Source: Halieaceae bacterium
GTDB lineage: Bacteria; Pseudomonadota; Gammaproteobacteria; Pseudomonadales; Halieaceae
DNA length: 64,000 nucleotides
Direction of reading: 5' to 3'
NCBI GenBank assembly: GCA_902613175.1
Contig: CACMGJ010000009.1
Location: 1 to 64,000, forward strand
Position 1 is the stretch's first letter; each line of letters begins with the position of its first letter. Below the pieces are notes generated by a model. It was not told the DNA's origin, searched no databases, and was given only the letters and a program-made list of their open reading frames with translations. The position numbers were made by a program, and so were the translations under genes. Of this stretch, positions 38,283-48,080 are shown piece by piece.

Positions 38283-39818
38283 ATGAAGCCTGAACTCTCC
38301 GTGCTCCCAAATGACAAAGACACTGCGGCAGAGCCCATATTTGCGGCGATCGATATCGGGAGCAATTCGTTTCACCTGATCGTGGCGCGCCTAGAGCACG
38401 GTGAAGTTCGGCCGTTGCATGTATTGTCAGAAAAAGTTCAGCTGGGTAAAGATCTCAGAAATCATCGCCTTGCACCCGAGGCCATCGAGCGCGGACTTGC
38501 CTGTTTGGAGCGCTTTCAACAGCTTTTGTTATCGGTTAAGCCGCAACAATTAAGGGCGGTCGGTACAAATGCGCTGCGACAGGCGTGGAATCGTGCTGAC
38601 TTCACCGAGCCAGCCGAGGCTATCTTAGGCACGCCGATTGATGTCATTTACGGCCGAGAAGAAGCCAGACTCGTTTATCTGGGTGTCGCGCACACACTGT
38701 CAGATGATGAAAAGAGTCGTCTGGTAGTCGATATTGGTGGTGGCAGCACTGAGTTTATTTTAGGACACCGCTTTGAACCGAAGCGATTAGAGAGTCTTCA
38801 ACTCGGTTGTGTAAGTTATTCGGACACCTTTTTTCCCGATGGGAGATTGTCGAAAGAAAGGTTCCGCAAAGCATACGATCAAGCGAGTCTGGAAATCTCG
38901 CATATTCGGCGTAATTTCAAACACGCCCACTGGACCGAAGCCGTGGGATCCTCCGGTACCTTGCAGGCCATTGAACTCCTCATAACCACCGCAGGTTGGC
39001 GCTCTGAGGGTATAGACTGGAAGTCGCTTAAAAAACTGCGCAAAGCGCTTTTAAAGTTCGAATCCATGGATGACATCAACCTCGAGGGTCTCAATGACCG
39101 ACGGCGTGGCGTTATTGCGGCGGGCGTAGCTATTACCAAAGCTATTTTCGACGGCTTGGGTGTCGAGGTCATGCGTACCTCCTCAGGAGCACTTCGAGAG
39201 GGCGTGATTTACGATTTGATGGGACGGTTGAGGCATGAAGACGTTCGTGAGCGCACCATTCAGGCGATGCTGCAGCGCTATTCAGTCGATCAGCCCACGG
39301 CGAAGACCGTCGGTAACTACGCCCGTCACTTGGCATCACAGACGGCTTCCAGCTGGAACCTCTTGGATGACGATATCGAGCTCCTGGTGTGGACCGCAAG
39401 GCTTCATGAGGTGGGTGTCGCGATCTCCCAGAAGCATTACAACCGACACTCAGCTTACCTCATTGAAAACTCAGACATGCCCGGCTTCTCTCAGGGCGAT
39501 CAGCTCACAATGAGTCGGTTACTGCGAGGTCACCGTGGAAAGCTACCGTCTTATTTACTCGAAGATATATCGGGGAAAAAACGCGAAAAATTTTCGCGAA
39601 TGCTGGTGCTGCTGCGGATGGCAGTCATCCTAAAACATGCAGGGCCATCCACCATGCAACCCGACTTTTCGGCACATGCCAAAGACGAAAAGCTCAAGGT
39701 GAATTTCCCAGTGCAGTGGCGAGCGAACTACCCGCTCACCATTTGGGAAATTTCAGAGTCAAAATCAGCATTTGAAAAACTAGGAGTGAAAGTGAGGCTG
39801 GTCAAAGACACCGACTAG
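38283..39818 (+). CDS. ppx: Exopolyphosphatase (Ppx/GppA)
   Basis: 511 aa; AIDIGSNSFHLIVARL, VVDIGGGSTEFI, C-terminal HD-like domain. Confidence 0.93.
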   Translation: MKPELSVLPNDKDTAAEPIFAAIDIGSNSFHLIVARLEHGEVRPLHVLSEKVQLGKDLRNHRLAPEAIERGLACLERFQQLLLSVKPQQLRAVGTNALRQAWNRADFTEPAEAILGTPIDVIYGREEARLVYLGVAHTLSDDEKSRLVVDIGGGSTEFILGHRFEPKRLESLQLGCVSYSDTFFPDGRLSKERFRKAYDQASLEISHIRRNFKHAHWTEAVGSSGTLQAIELLITTAGWRSEGIDWKSLKKLRKALLKFESMDDINLEGLNDRRRGVIAAGVAITKAIFDGLGVEVMRTSSGALREGVIYDLMGRLRHEDVRERTIQAMLQRYSVDQPTAKTVGNYARHLASQTASSWNLLDDDIELLVWTARLHEVGVAISQKHYNRHSAYLIENSDMPGFSQGDQLTMSRLLRGHRGKLPSYLLEDISGKKREKFSRMLVLLRMAVILKHAGPSTMQPDFSAHAKDEKLKVNFPVQWRANYPLTIWEISESKSAFEKLGVKVRLVKDTD

Positions 39819-39904
39819 CCCCACGCCACTAGTTCAGTATTAAGTCCTTTCATGCGTCAACGCGATATTTATGATGCGATGATGCGCTATTTGGAGCTGT
39901 AAAT

Positions 39905-40933
39905 ATGACACTACGAACAATTGCTGCCCGCGAGATCTCTAAAATTTGCCTCGGCACCATGACCTGGGGCCAACAAAACACCGAGGCCGAAGCCCACGAG
40001 CAGATTTCCTATGCGCTTGAGCGAGGTATCAACATGCTGGATGCCGCAGAGATGTACCCGGTTCCGCCACGTGCTGAGACTCAGGGTCGTACGGAAGAGT
40101 ACATCGGCACTTGGTTCAAAAAAACTGGACTGCGAGATAGCTATGTACTGGCCACTAAGGCGGCAGGACCGAATCCGGAATTTCATTATTTACGAGGTGG
40201 CCCAAGGTTCACAAAAGAGCAGCTCATAGAAGCGGTCAACGGCTCTTTGCGCCGACTACAGACTGACTGCATTGATCTATATCAGCTGCATTGGCCAGAC
40301 CGCTACACTAACTTTTTTGGTCAGCGGGGATACTTCCACAGAGAACAACCCGAAACCCCGATTGAAGAAACACTTCGAGCATTGGAGGACATCGTTCAGT
40401 CAGGAAAAGTACGAGCCATCGGTCTCTCGAATGAGACGCCGTGGGGCACTATGAGGTTTCTGGAGCTAGCCGATCGTGAGGGACTTCCGCGCGTCGACAG
40501 CATTCAGAACCCTTACAGTCTTTTGAATCGCACCTACGAAATTGCCATGGCGGAGGTGTCGCATAGGGAAGATGTTGGCTTGCTCGCCTATTCACCACTG
40601 GGCATGGGCTTACTGACCGGTAAATATCGGAATGGGGCCAAGCCCGAAGGGTCACGGATGGTGGTCTTTGAGCGCTTTACGCGCTACGAAGGCGCGGAAA
40701 CCTGGGAGGCGGCCGAGCGTTATTTACAGTTAGCGGACGATCACGGTATCAACCCGACTCATATGGCGTTGGCCTTTGTGAACGCGCGCCCATTCGTCGT
40801 GTCCAACATCATTGGTGCCACAACCATGGAACAGCTCAAAATGAACATCGACAGTCTCGATGTTGTTCTGAGTAAAGACGTCTTGAAGGGCATTGAAGCC
40901 ATACAACAGGCCATCCCGAACCCCGCTCCGTGA
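39905..40933 (+). CDS. Aldo/keto reductase (Tas-like)
   Basis: 342 aa; ICLGTMTWGQQNTEAEAHEQISYALERGINMLDAAEMYPVPP, DLYQLHWPDR. Confidence 0.92.
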   Translation: MTLRTIAAREISKICLGTMTWGQQNTEAEAHEQISYALERGINMLDAAEMYPVPPRAETQGRTEEYIGTWFKKTGLRDSYVLATKAAGPNPEFHYLRGGPRFTKEQLIEAVNGSLRRLQTDCIDLYQLHWPDRYTNFFGQRGYFHREQPETPIEETLRALEDIVQSGKVRAIGLSNETPWGTMRFLELADREGLPRVDSIQNPYSLLNRTYEIAMAEVSHREDVGLLAYSPLGMGLLTGKYRNGAKPEGSRMVVFERFTRYEGAETWEAAERYLQLADDHGINPTHMALAFVNARPFVVSNIIGATTMEQLKMNIDSLDVVLSKDVLKGIEAIQQAIPNPAP

Positions 40934-40944
40934 GTCTTACGGCG

Positions 40945-41871
40945 TTACATATTGATCCAGCTATTGCGCGCGCGGACCCTGAATTGGGTCTCGCGCCATC
41001 GCAGGATGACGCTATCGGGCAGAATCTCCACAACTGTGAATGGACCCACACGCTGCCGCTCTGTAAGAGACTCACCGTTTAGAACCACCTCCGAGCGCCC
41101 GTTTGCGGAGTAGATATGCTCGCTGTAAATCAAAGACGGTATTTGATCTTTCGTTTGCTGCGACAATGTCTCCAACAGCGGCTCGCTGCTTTCGACTAAT
41201 GGTTGAACACCCAGTTCCTTCTGCGCTTGAGCGAGCATCTCCGCGAAATCAACCGCCGCACCATCTTCAAGGCCTTCTGATGATTCCGATACCTCAGCCG
41301 CCTGATTTACCGCGCCAGGAACAGCCTCTGTTTCAGCCTCAGAGGCCATGGACGAGTCGAGCGCAGCGTCGACCTCCTCGTTCATCGCTGCGTAAAGGGA
41401 TGACAACGCCTCTGCGTTAGGGCCGCTATTCTTCGCTGGCTGGGTCTCAGTCGGAATGACGATCGGTCGCGTACCTCTCATATCCCCGCTAGATAGCCGC
41501 GAACTCTCGTCTTCTGTTGATGACCCCGAAACGGGTGTCGAAGATGTAAGAAGCGTCTGAGACTGGGTATTGGAGACAATGTCCTTGGGTGTTGCTGCAA
41601 CAGCATCACCAGTCTTCTCCTCCGCAGCCCGCTCCGCAGACTCACCGCCCTCAGTGGCAGATGTGTCAGACCCATCGCGACCGAATGAATACAAAGCAGC
41701 CAAAACGACAGCCATCACGCCAACAGCGGCCAGTGAGGCACGCTTGAATCCCGCCTTTTTCCACATTGGCTCGTCGGGTGCCACGTAGTGCTCGGTATCG
41801 AGAGACGGGACAGACCCTCCTCCCTCAGGTGCTTCCTTGGAGCGCTTAATGGCATCAAGAATCATCGACAT
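40945..41871 (-). CDS. gspB: General secretion pathway protein GspB-like
   Basis: 308 aa; MSMILDAIKRSKEA N-terminus, single TM, C-terminal GspB domain PSLIYSEHIYSANGRSEVVLNGESL. Confidence 0.82.
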   Translation of the reverse strand: MSMILDAIKRSKEAPEGGGSVPSLDTEHYVAPDEPMWKKAGFKRASLAAVGVMAVVLAALYSFGRDGSDTSATEGGESAERAAEEKTGDAVAATPKDIVSNTQSQTLLTSSTPVSGSSTEDESSRLSSGDMRGTRPIVIPTETQPAKNSGPNAEALSSLYAAMNEEVDAALDSSMASEAETEAVPGAVNQAAEVSESSEGLEDGAAVDFAEMLAQAQKELGVQPLVESSEPLLETLSQQTKDQIPSLIYSEHIYSANGRSEVVLNGESLTERQRVGPFTVVEILPDSVILRWRETQFRVRARNSWINM

Positions 41872-43508
41872 CAGTGCGCGTCCTGCCAGTTTTGAGCCCG
41901 TGTTAAGGCACGACTCACTGTCAGACCAATACCCAAGCGCTCATTGAGCCTCAACAGGGTAAGCTGGTTCATCACACCATCAATAGGCAAACCCTCAGCT
42001 TCCTGAAAGAGACGAATGCGAGTTTCCAGGGCCGGCCCGAACTCGGTCACTTCTTTTAGCTCCATCCCATCTAGCGTCGCAAACATTTGGGCCACCTGAG
42101 TGACCACGACACCAGAATCACCGAGAGAGAGAGAGCCCTCCCAGCCCGGGGGTGCCTGCCAGAAGAATCGATACGTGCCTGTCCACGCATTGGCAATGTC
42201 CGCTAACGCCACCCACTGCAGACCTTGATCCGTCCATACAACGGCCTCAGATCCGTCGATCTGAAATACGAGGACACTGGCAAAAAATTTATCCTGTGTA
42301 ACGGTTTCAAGCAGGACCGGTCGATTGAGCGACGCTAACTCATTCCAAACTCTTGCAGAGCCAACACCACAGGAAAGGCGCGTGATGGCGGGCGGTGGAC
42401 ATAAAGAACTGGGTGATGGCAGGTCCGTTGCAGCCAACCAAAGTTTCGCCAAACCATCCGACTCGCTGAATTCCCATTGGGGAGTGGCTGGCGCCATTGT
42501 AGCCTGTGCAAAAGGCTCTGCTGACTCTGCTACCACTGGCGTGTCTGCCGATGTCGGATTGTCAGTATCCTGAGCATTCAGAACATCGGTGGGCAGCTTA
42601 CCCATGTAAGCAAGCGCTGTACCTACGAGGACAAGCATCACAAAAGCAAGCCACCACCTGCTTACACGACTAGACGATGGCTGCTCACTATGGCTGTCGC
42701 CAAAAACCTCTTTTGCAGCCGAGCGCACTAGGGTGCGGTTAACGCTCCCTCGCTTCTGGCCGTACGCGCCTAGCAAGGCTCGATCACACACCACATTAAT
42801 CAAGCGCGGAATGCCCCGCGTGAGGGTGTGAATCTGCTTTACCCCCGACGAATCAAACAAGCGTCGATCGCCCTTCAACCCGGCCACCTCCAGGCGATGT
42901 CGGATGTAGGCGCTCGTCTCATCGAGATTCAATGGCTGTAAGTTATAGCGGGCCGTTATCCGTTGATTGAGCTGTCGCAATTCGGGGCGAGCTAGCTTGT
43001 CCGACAACTCTGGCTGTCCAATGAGAATAATCTGGAGCAATTTCTCGTCGTTGGTCTCAAGATTCGTGAGCAGGCGTATCTGTTCGAGAACATCAAAGTC
43101 GAGATGTTGTGCCTCGTCGATCATGAGAACGGTCTTGCGCCCTCGATCGTAATTCTCAAGCAGGTAACGATGGAGCGCGTCGGTCAGCGCCTTTAGGCTA
43201 TGCGTCTCTCTTGGGTAGCCGATACCCAACTCATCACAGGCACTGGCGAGTAATTCAACGGCACTCAGCGCCGGATTCAAAATGATGGCCAAATCGGTGG
43301 TGTCAGGTAACTGCTCGAGTAAGCAACGATTAACCGTTGTCTTCCCTGTACCAACCTCACCGGTCAGCAAGATAAAACCACCACCCCCGCTCACACCGTA
43401 AAGAAGATGTGCAAGGGCGTCGCGGTGCCGCTGACTCATGAATAGATAGCGCGGGTTGACTGCGATCGAGAACGGCGCTTCGTTGAGTCCAAAGTGTTGG
43501 TGATACAT
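41871..43508 (-). CDS. gspA: ExeA/GspA family AAA ATPase with C-terminal peptidoglycan-binding domain
   Basis: 545 aa; MYHQHFGLNEAPFSIAVNPRYLFMSQRHRDALAHLLYG, GEVGTGKTTVNR, LMIDEAQHL; TM; PG_binding-like C-terminus. Confidence 0.9.
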   Translation of the reverse strand: MYHQHFGLNEAPFSIAVNPRYLFMSQRHRDALAHLLYGVSGGGGFILLTGEVGTGKTTVNRCLLEQLPDTTDLAIILNPALSAVELLASACDELGIGYPRETHSLKALTDALHRYLLENYDRGRKTVLMIDEAQHLDFDVLEQIRLLTNLETNDEKLLQIILIGQPELSDKLARPELRQLNQRITARYNLQPLNLDETSAYIRHRLEVAGLKGDRRLFDSSGVKQIHTLTRGIPRLINVVCDRALLGAYGQKRGSVNRTLVRSAAKEVFGDSHSEQPSSSRVSRWWLAFVMLVLVGTALAYMGKLPTDVLNAQDTDNPTSADTPVVAESAEPFAQATMAPATPQWEFSESDGLAKLWLAATDLPSPSSLCPPPAITRLSCGVGSARVWNELASLNRPVLLETVTQDKFFASVLVFQIDGSEAVVWTDQGLQWVALADIANAWTGTYRFFWQAPPGWEGSLSLGDSGVVVTQVAQMFATLDGMELKEVTEFGPALETRIRLFQEAEGLPIDGVMNQLTLLRLNERLGIGLTVSRALTRAQNWQDAH

Positions 43509-43667
43509 ACGAGGCTGTCACAGATTCCTTGCCGACATTATGCACGGCCAAAACCACGATGAATACGCGGAATCATGTCGTGTTTGCTTGCTGGAAAAAA
43601 AAACATACTGTAAGTTCAAATCCGAATTTTTATCTGACACCCAGTCCTGCGTTATTAGGAGACTCAC

Positions 43668-44627
43668 ATGGCAGTACCATCAATTCTCAAAGACAACTTG
43701 TCGATTCCGGTCATTGGTTCGCCCCTCTTCATCATTTCCAATCCGGATCTCGTCATCGCGCAATGCAAGGCGGGTGTCATTGGTTCGTTCCCAGCACTCA
43801 ACGCGAGACCCGAACCCGTGCTCGAGGAGTGGCTCGATCGCATCACGTCTGAGCTGAAAGATCACGACAGGAACAACCCCGATAACAAAGCTGCACCTTT
43901 TGCGGTGAACCAAATCGTTCATGGCTCAAACGCGCGACTCAAGCACGACATGGATATGTGTGAAAAATACAAGGTGCCCATAATCATCACTTCACTGGGT
44001 GCGAAACAATGGGTCAACGACCAGGTTCATGGTTGGGGTGGCATTGTCCTCCACGACATCATCAACAACCGATTTGCAAAAAGTGCCATCAGCAAGGGCG
44101 CTGATGGTCTGATCGCGGTTGCCGCCGGTGCTGGTGGCCACGCAGGACAGCTCTCGCCGTTCGCGCTAATTCAGGAAATCCGCGAGTGGTTCGACGGACC
44201 GCTTTTGTTGTCAGGTTCTATGGCGACGGGTGACTCTGTCCTCGCGGCTCAAGCGATGGGTGCTGATATGGGCTACATTGGCTCTGCTTTCATTGCCACC
44301 GAAGAAGCCAACGCCGACGAGGGCTACAAGCAAGCCATTGTTGACTGCGGGGCTGACGACATTGTCTACAGTAGTTTATTTACAGGCGTTCACGGCAACT
44401 ACTTGAGGCCGTCGATTGAAAATGCCGGACTTGACCCCGACAACCTGCCCGAGAGTGACCCCACCAAGATGGACTTTGGATCAGGTGGCAACACCGATGC
44501 GAAAGCGTGGAAAGACATTTGGGGCTCTGGTCAAGGCATTGGTGCAGTCAAGGCGCGCGAGACAGCTGGCGAATACATAGCCACCCTGGTAGAGCAATAC
44601 AACGCGGCAAAAGCACGGATTCTTTAA
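43668..44627 (+). CDS. Nitronate monooxygenase family protein
   Basis: 319 aa; PVIGSPLFIISNPDLVIAQCKAGVIGSFPALNAR, GAGGHAGQLSPFALI, GSMATGDSVLAAQAMGADMGYIGSAF. Confidence 0.9.
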   Translation: MAVPSILKDNLSIPVIGSPLFIISNPDLVIAQCKAGVIGSFPALNARPEPVLEEWLDRITSELKDHDRNNPDNKAAPFAVNQIVHGSNARLKHDMDMCEKYKVPIIITSLGAKQWVNDQVHGWGGIVLHDIINNRFAKSAISKGADGLIAVAAGAGGHAGQLSPFALIQEIREWFDGPLLLSGSMATGDSVLAAQAMGADMGYIGSAFIATEEANADEGYKQAIVDCGADDIVYSSLFTGVHGNYLRPSIENAGLDPDNLPESDPTKMDFGSGGNTDAKAWKDIWGSGQGIGAVKARETAGEYIATLVEQYNAAKARIL

Positions 44628-44629
44628 GT

Positions 44630-45826
44630 ATGAGCGATGAACGCGCAAAGATTCCTCGGTCGAACGAGGATGACTACAGCCTCGAAATTATTGCTGAACG
44701 CCAAGCCTTTATCGAAGCTCAGACCGGTGCCGAGCTAAACCATACCAAGCAATTCTCGTATGACCCCCAGGTCATGTCGGGAAACATCGAGAACATCTGG
44801 GGTGTGTCTCAGATCCCGATCGGCATCGCCGGGCCGCTTCTCGTTGACGGTGAATATGCCAAAGGTGAGTATTTCGTTCCTATGGCGACCGTTGAAGGCA
44901 CAATGCTGGCCAGCTACAACCGCGGCATGAAGGTGATTCGTGAGTCTGGAGGTGTGAAGACCACCGTCTCTGCTGAATCGATGCAACGAGCACCCTTGTT
45001 CATCTTTAGCGATGCACGTGAGGCGCGAGACTTCCAGCTGTGGCTGCGAGCCAACCTCGACGCCATCAGAGAGCAGGCAGAGAGCACAACATCTGTCGGA
45101 AAACTGCTAGAGATCGAGAACTACCACACGCATAACTTTGTTGCGTGCCGTTTCGACTACTCAACGGGTGATGCTGCGGGCCAGAATATGACCAGCCGAG
45201 CGACATTCTTTGCCTGTGAGTGGATTCGCAAGAACTACCCGGGCTCGATGCGTAACTACATGCTATCAGGCAATTGGGATACTGAGAAAAAGACATCAGC
45301 GGTCAATATGCTGAAAGGTCGTGGCAGACGCGTAACAGCGGAAGTCACGATTCCTCGAAAAGTGCTGATGGATAACCTCCGCATCACCCCAGAGCAAATG
45401 CAGTACGGGTATCAGATCACAACACTATCTGCACTGACGACCTCGAGCTCAAACAATGCAAGTCACCCAGCCAATGGGTTAGCGGCGCTGTACGCGGCTA
45501 CGGGCCAGGATCTGGCCAATATTGGTGAGTCCAACCAATGCACCGTTTATCAACGTATGACGCGTGAGGGCGATCACTATTTCTCGATCACCCTACCCTC
45601 AATAATCATGGCAAGTTACGGTGGCGGCACGAATCTGCCGACGCAGCGCGAATGCCTCGAGATGATGGACTGCTTTGGGAAGGACCGTGCGCTCAAGCTT
45701 TGCGAAATCGCAGCAGGGCTTGTGGTTGCGGGCGAGTTGTCACTGGCAGCAGCAACGCGAGTCGACAAAGCGACACGAACCAATGAGTGGGTTGATGCGC
45801 ACGAAAGGCTCGGCCGAAACCGTTAA
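44630..45826 (+). CDS. Hydroxymethylglutaryl-CoA reductase, class I-like
   Basis: 398 aa from ATG 44630, 2 nt after the NMO stop; ENIWGVSQIPIGIAGPL, VPMATVEGTMLASYNRG, GDAAGQNMTS, DTEKKTSAVNMLKGRGRRVTAEV, ATGQDLANIGESNQC, YGGGTNLPTQ, GELSLAAA, AHERLGR. Confidence 0.88.
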   Translation: MSDERAKIPRSNEDDYSLEIIAERQAFIEAQTGAELNHTKQFSYDPQVMSGNIENIWGVSQIPIGIAGPLLVDGEYAKGEYFVPMATVEGTMLASYNRGMKVIRESGGVKTTVSAESMQRAPLFIFSDAREARDFQLWLRANLDAIREQAESTTSVGKLLEIENYHTHNFVACRFDYSTGDAAGQNMTSRATFFACEWIRKNYPGSMRNYMLSGNWDTEKKTSAVNMLKGRGRRVTAEVTIPRKVLMDNLRITPEQMQYGYQITTLSALTTSSSNNASHPANGLAALYAATGQDLANIGESNQCTVYQRMTREGDHYFSITLPSIIMASYGGGTNLPTQRECLEMMDCFGKDRALKLCEIAAGLVVAGELSLAAATRVDKATRTNEWVDAHERLGRNR

Positions 45827-45850
45827 TCGCGACGTTATCAATGATACCGA

Positions 45851-45889
45851 AACACCCTGTTGTGATTAGGTGCCCTCAGGGTGTTTTTT
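45851..45889 (+). terminator. Rho-independent terminator after the HMG-CoA reductase gene
   Basis: AACACCCTG ... CAGGGTGTT followed by TTTTG. Confidence 0.8.
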
Positions 45890-45904
45890 GTGAAGCGAAA
45901 CATC

Positions 45905-46318
45905 ATGAACAATAAGAAAAACAGAGGCATGACACTCGTAGAACTGCTGATTGTGGTGGCTATCGTCGTCATTTTCGCCAGCATTGCCCTGCCCTCTTGG
46001 AACTCACAGGTTCAAAAAGCGCGGCGTGCTGATGCCAAAAGCATCCTTATGGCCGTGCTGGTCGAGCAAGAAAAATACCGCGCGAATAATGGAAGTTATG
46101 CTCCAAGTATGAGCGCCTTGGGCTTTGGTAGCTATAATTCACCTTCTCGGGATTATTACAACATTTCTATCGTTTCGAGCAGCGAGATTGCTTTCGTCGC
46201 TAGTGCTTCCCCCAATACCAATGGGGGTCAAGACAACGATCTCTGTGGGACGTTCGCGGTTGATCAATCTGGACCAAATGAATCAGACGTTTATGCCTCG
46301 ATTTCAGAGTGTTGGTAA
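45905..46318 (+). CDS. Type IV pilin-like protein with class III signal peptide
   Basis: MNNKKNRGMTLVELLIVVAIVVIFASIALPSW; C-terminal Cys pair (DLCGTF...SECW). The ORF-track start at 45881 would overlap the terminator. Confidence 0.88.
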   Translation: MNNKKNRGMTLVELLIVVAIVVIFASIALPSWNSQVQKARRADAKSILMAVLVEQEKYRANNGSYAPSMSALGFGSYNSPSRDYYNISIVSSSEIAFVASASPNTNGGQDNDLCGTFAVDQSGPNESDVYASISECW

Positions 46319-46428
46319 ACCTAATGGCCACGCCAGCAAACAAACCGCCGAATGAGCATAAACTTGGTGCTTGTGATCAATTTGACGATAATCAGCGTAA
46401 TACGACTACGTTATCCTAGAGATTGCTT

Positions 46429-46962
46429 ATGAAACGGCAGAAATCGCTTTTAGCCATACTCAGCTTACTTGCGAGCGCGGTGGCATTTTCTGGTGATAGA
46501 AACAACGTGATAATGCTTGATCCTCCTCAGTCGGCGCCTGAATGGACACTGCCCGCAATTCAGAATTCAGACGGCGACCTTTCGATGTCGGATTTTCGCG
46601 GTCAAATAACCTATCTTGATTTTTGGGCGTCATGGTGTGGTCCATGTCGCTTGTCTCTCCCCGCCTTAAACCAGTTGAAGGATCAATTTAAAGATCGCCC
46701 GGTACAATTTCTAGCCGTAAGCATAGATGTAGTCGAAGAAGACGCTTGGGATTTCTTATCACGATATTCAGTGGATTATCCAGTCGTCATTGATACTGAC
46801 GGTGACATTGCAAGACTATTTGAAGTGAACGGTATGCCATCAGGTTTTTTGGTCGACGCGGACGGTATGGTTCGGGAGGTCCATGTTGGTTACAAACGCG
46901 GTGACGAGCTGAAACTAGCGGAAAGCATTAAAAAAATGCTTGCGGAAATGGACGCTAGTTGA
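46429..46962 (+). CDS. TlpA-family thiol:disulfide oxidoreductase, exported
   Basis: Signal peptide; DFWASWCGPCRLSLPALNQLK; GMPSGFLVDADG. Confidence 0.92.
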   Translation: MKRQKSLLAILSLLASAVAFSGDRNNVIMLDPPQSAPEWTLPAIQNSDGDLSMSDFRGQITYLDFWASWCGPCRLSLPALNQLKDQFKDRPVQFLAVSIDVVEEDAWDFLSRYSVDYPVVIDTDGDIARLFEVNGMPSGFLVDADGMVREVHVGYKRGDELKLAESIKKMLAEMDAS

Positions 46963-47025
46963 GCAATCAAGGTTTTCGCGCCTCCAAGTCTCTAGGATTG
47001 GTAGGCGACGTTGCCGGATTGAATA

Positions 47026-47391
47026 ATGACTAAAGAAACCCTTTACTACGATGGTGCCTGTCCTTTATGCGCGCGAGAAATGAAACATCTCGCGAAACTA
47101 AAGCGGGACAGTTTGGACTTGGTCGACATCCATGAAGCCGAAATCAGTCCCGAAATGCCATCAAAGGAAGACTTGCTGCTAAATTTGCACCTTAAGTGCG
47201 GTGAGGAATGGGTAGTGGGTGCCGATGCGAATGTTGCCGCTTGGCAGCACACGCGCTACGGCATGCTGTGGGCGTGGCTACGCTGGCCGCTCATCAAACA
47301 GATTGTGGACCCGGTCTACGCGTTCTGGGCTAGGCGACGTTACGACGGTCTGTATGGCACGTCGCCCGAGAAATCGAAGCCTGCGTCGTGA
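47026..47391 (+). CDS. DUF393 / DCC-family thiol-disulfide oxidoreductase
   Basis: 121 aa; LYYDGACPLCAREMKHL. Confidence 0.9.
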   Translation: MTKETLYYDGACPLCAREMKHLAKLKRDSLDLVDIHEAEISPEMPSKEDLLLNLHLKCGEEWVVGADANVAAWQHTRYGMLWAWLRWPLIKQIVDPVYAFWARRRYDGLYGTSPEKSKPAS

Positions 47392-48020
47392 TCGATAAGC
47401 AAGCACTTCAATCGCTGGATAAGCGTCAGCGGGCTGCGCTCGTTAACAGCCTTCCGGGCTTCAAACCTGTTGTACTCGTGGGTAGCACCAATGATGACAG
47501 CGGCACCAATCTTTGTGTTATCAACTCATGTTTCCACGTGGGTGCAGACCCTGCGCTCATGGGCATGATTATCAGGCCTGCGCCTGAAGGCACAGAGCGG
47601 CATACTCTTAAAAATATCCTCGCGACCAAGACGTATTCGGTTAACGCAGTCACTCGCGATATGGCGCAGCGTGCTCATCACACATCAGCCAGGTTTGACC
47701 GCGACCAATCTGAATTCGAGGTCTGTGGATTCACCGAATACTGGCATGAAGATTTCACAGCACCTTTTGTCGCGGAATCTCCGTTACAGTTAGGTCTTAC
47801 ACTGGCGGAGCACCTGCCACTGACTATCAACGGTACGCACCTCATTATCGGCTCTATCGAACAGATTCACCTATCTGATCATTCGCGGCGAGGCGATGGA
47901 ACGCTGGACCTTCAGAGCATGGATATTGTTGCCGGCGTTGGCCTTGATGCGTATCACAGTGTGAGTACAGGACAGCGTTTCACCTACGCAAAACCGGACC
48001 AACCCCCAGAACTTATCTAA
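47388..48020 (+). CDS. Flavin reductase family (FMN-binding split barrel) protein
   Basis: 210 aa, GTG start; KPVVLVGSTNDDSGTNLCVINSCFHVGADPALMGMIIRP, HTLKNILATKTYSVNAV. Confidence 0.82.
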   Translation: MIDKQALQSLDKRQRAALVNSLPGFKPVVLVGSTNDDSGTNLCVINSCFHVGADPALMGMIIRPAPEGTERHTLKNILATKTYSVNAVTRDMAQRAHHTSARFDRDQSEFEVCGFTEYWHEDFTAPFVAESPLQLGLTLAEHLPLTINGTHLIIGSIEQIHLSDHSRRGDGTLDLQSMDIVAGVGLDAYHSVSTGQRFTYAKPDQPPELI

Positions 48021-48080
48021 GAGTCGCAGGTCTAAGGTTTCTTCGGTAGGCTTGCACACAACAGCACTGGGGAAACATCA

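Noticed and set aside
46398-46407. TAATACGACT resembles the start of a T7 phage promoter
   Set aside because: Only the first 10 bases match; the CACTATAG part is absent and no phage genes are nearby. Likely chance in an AT-rich intergenic region.
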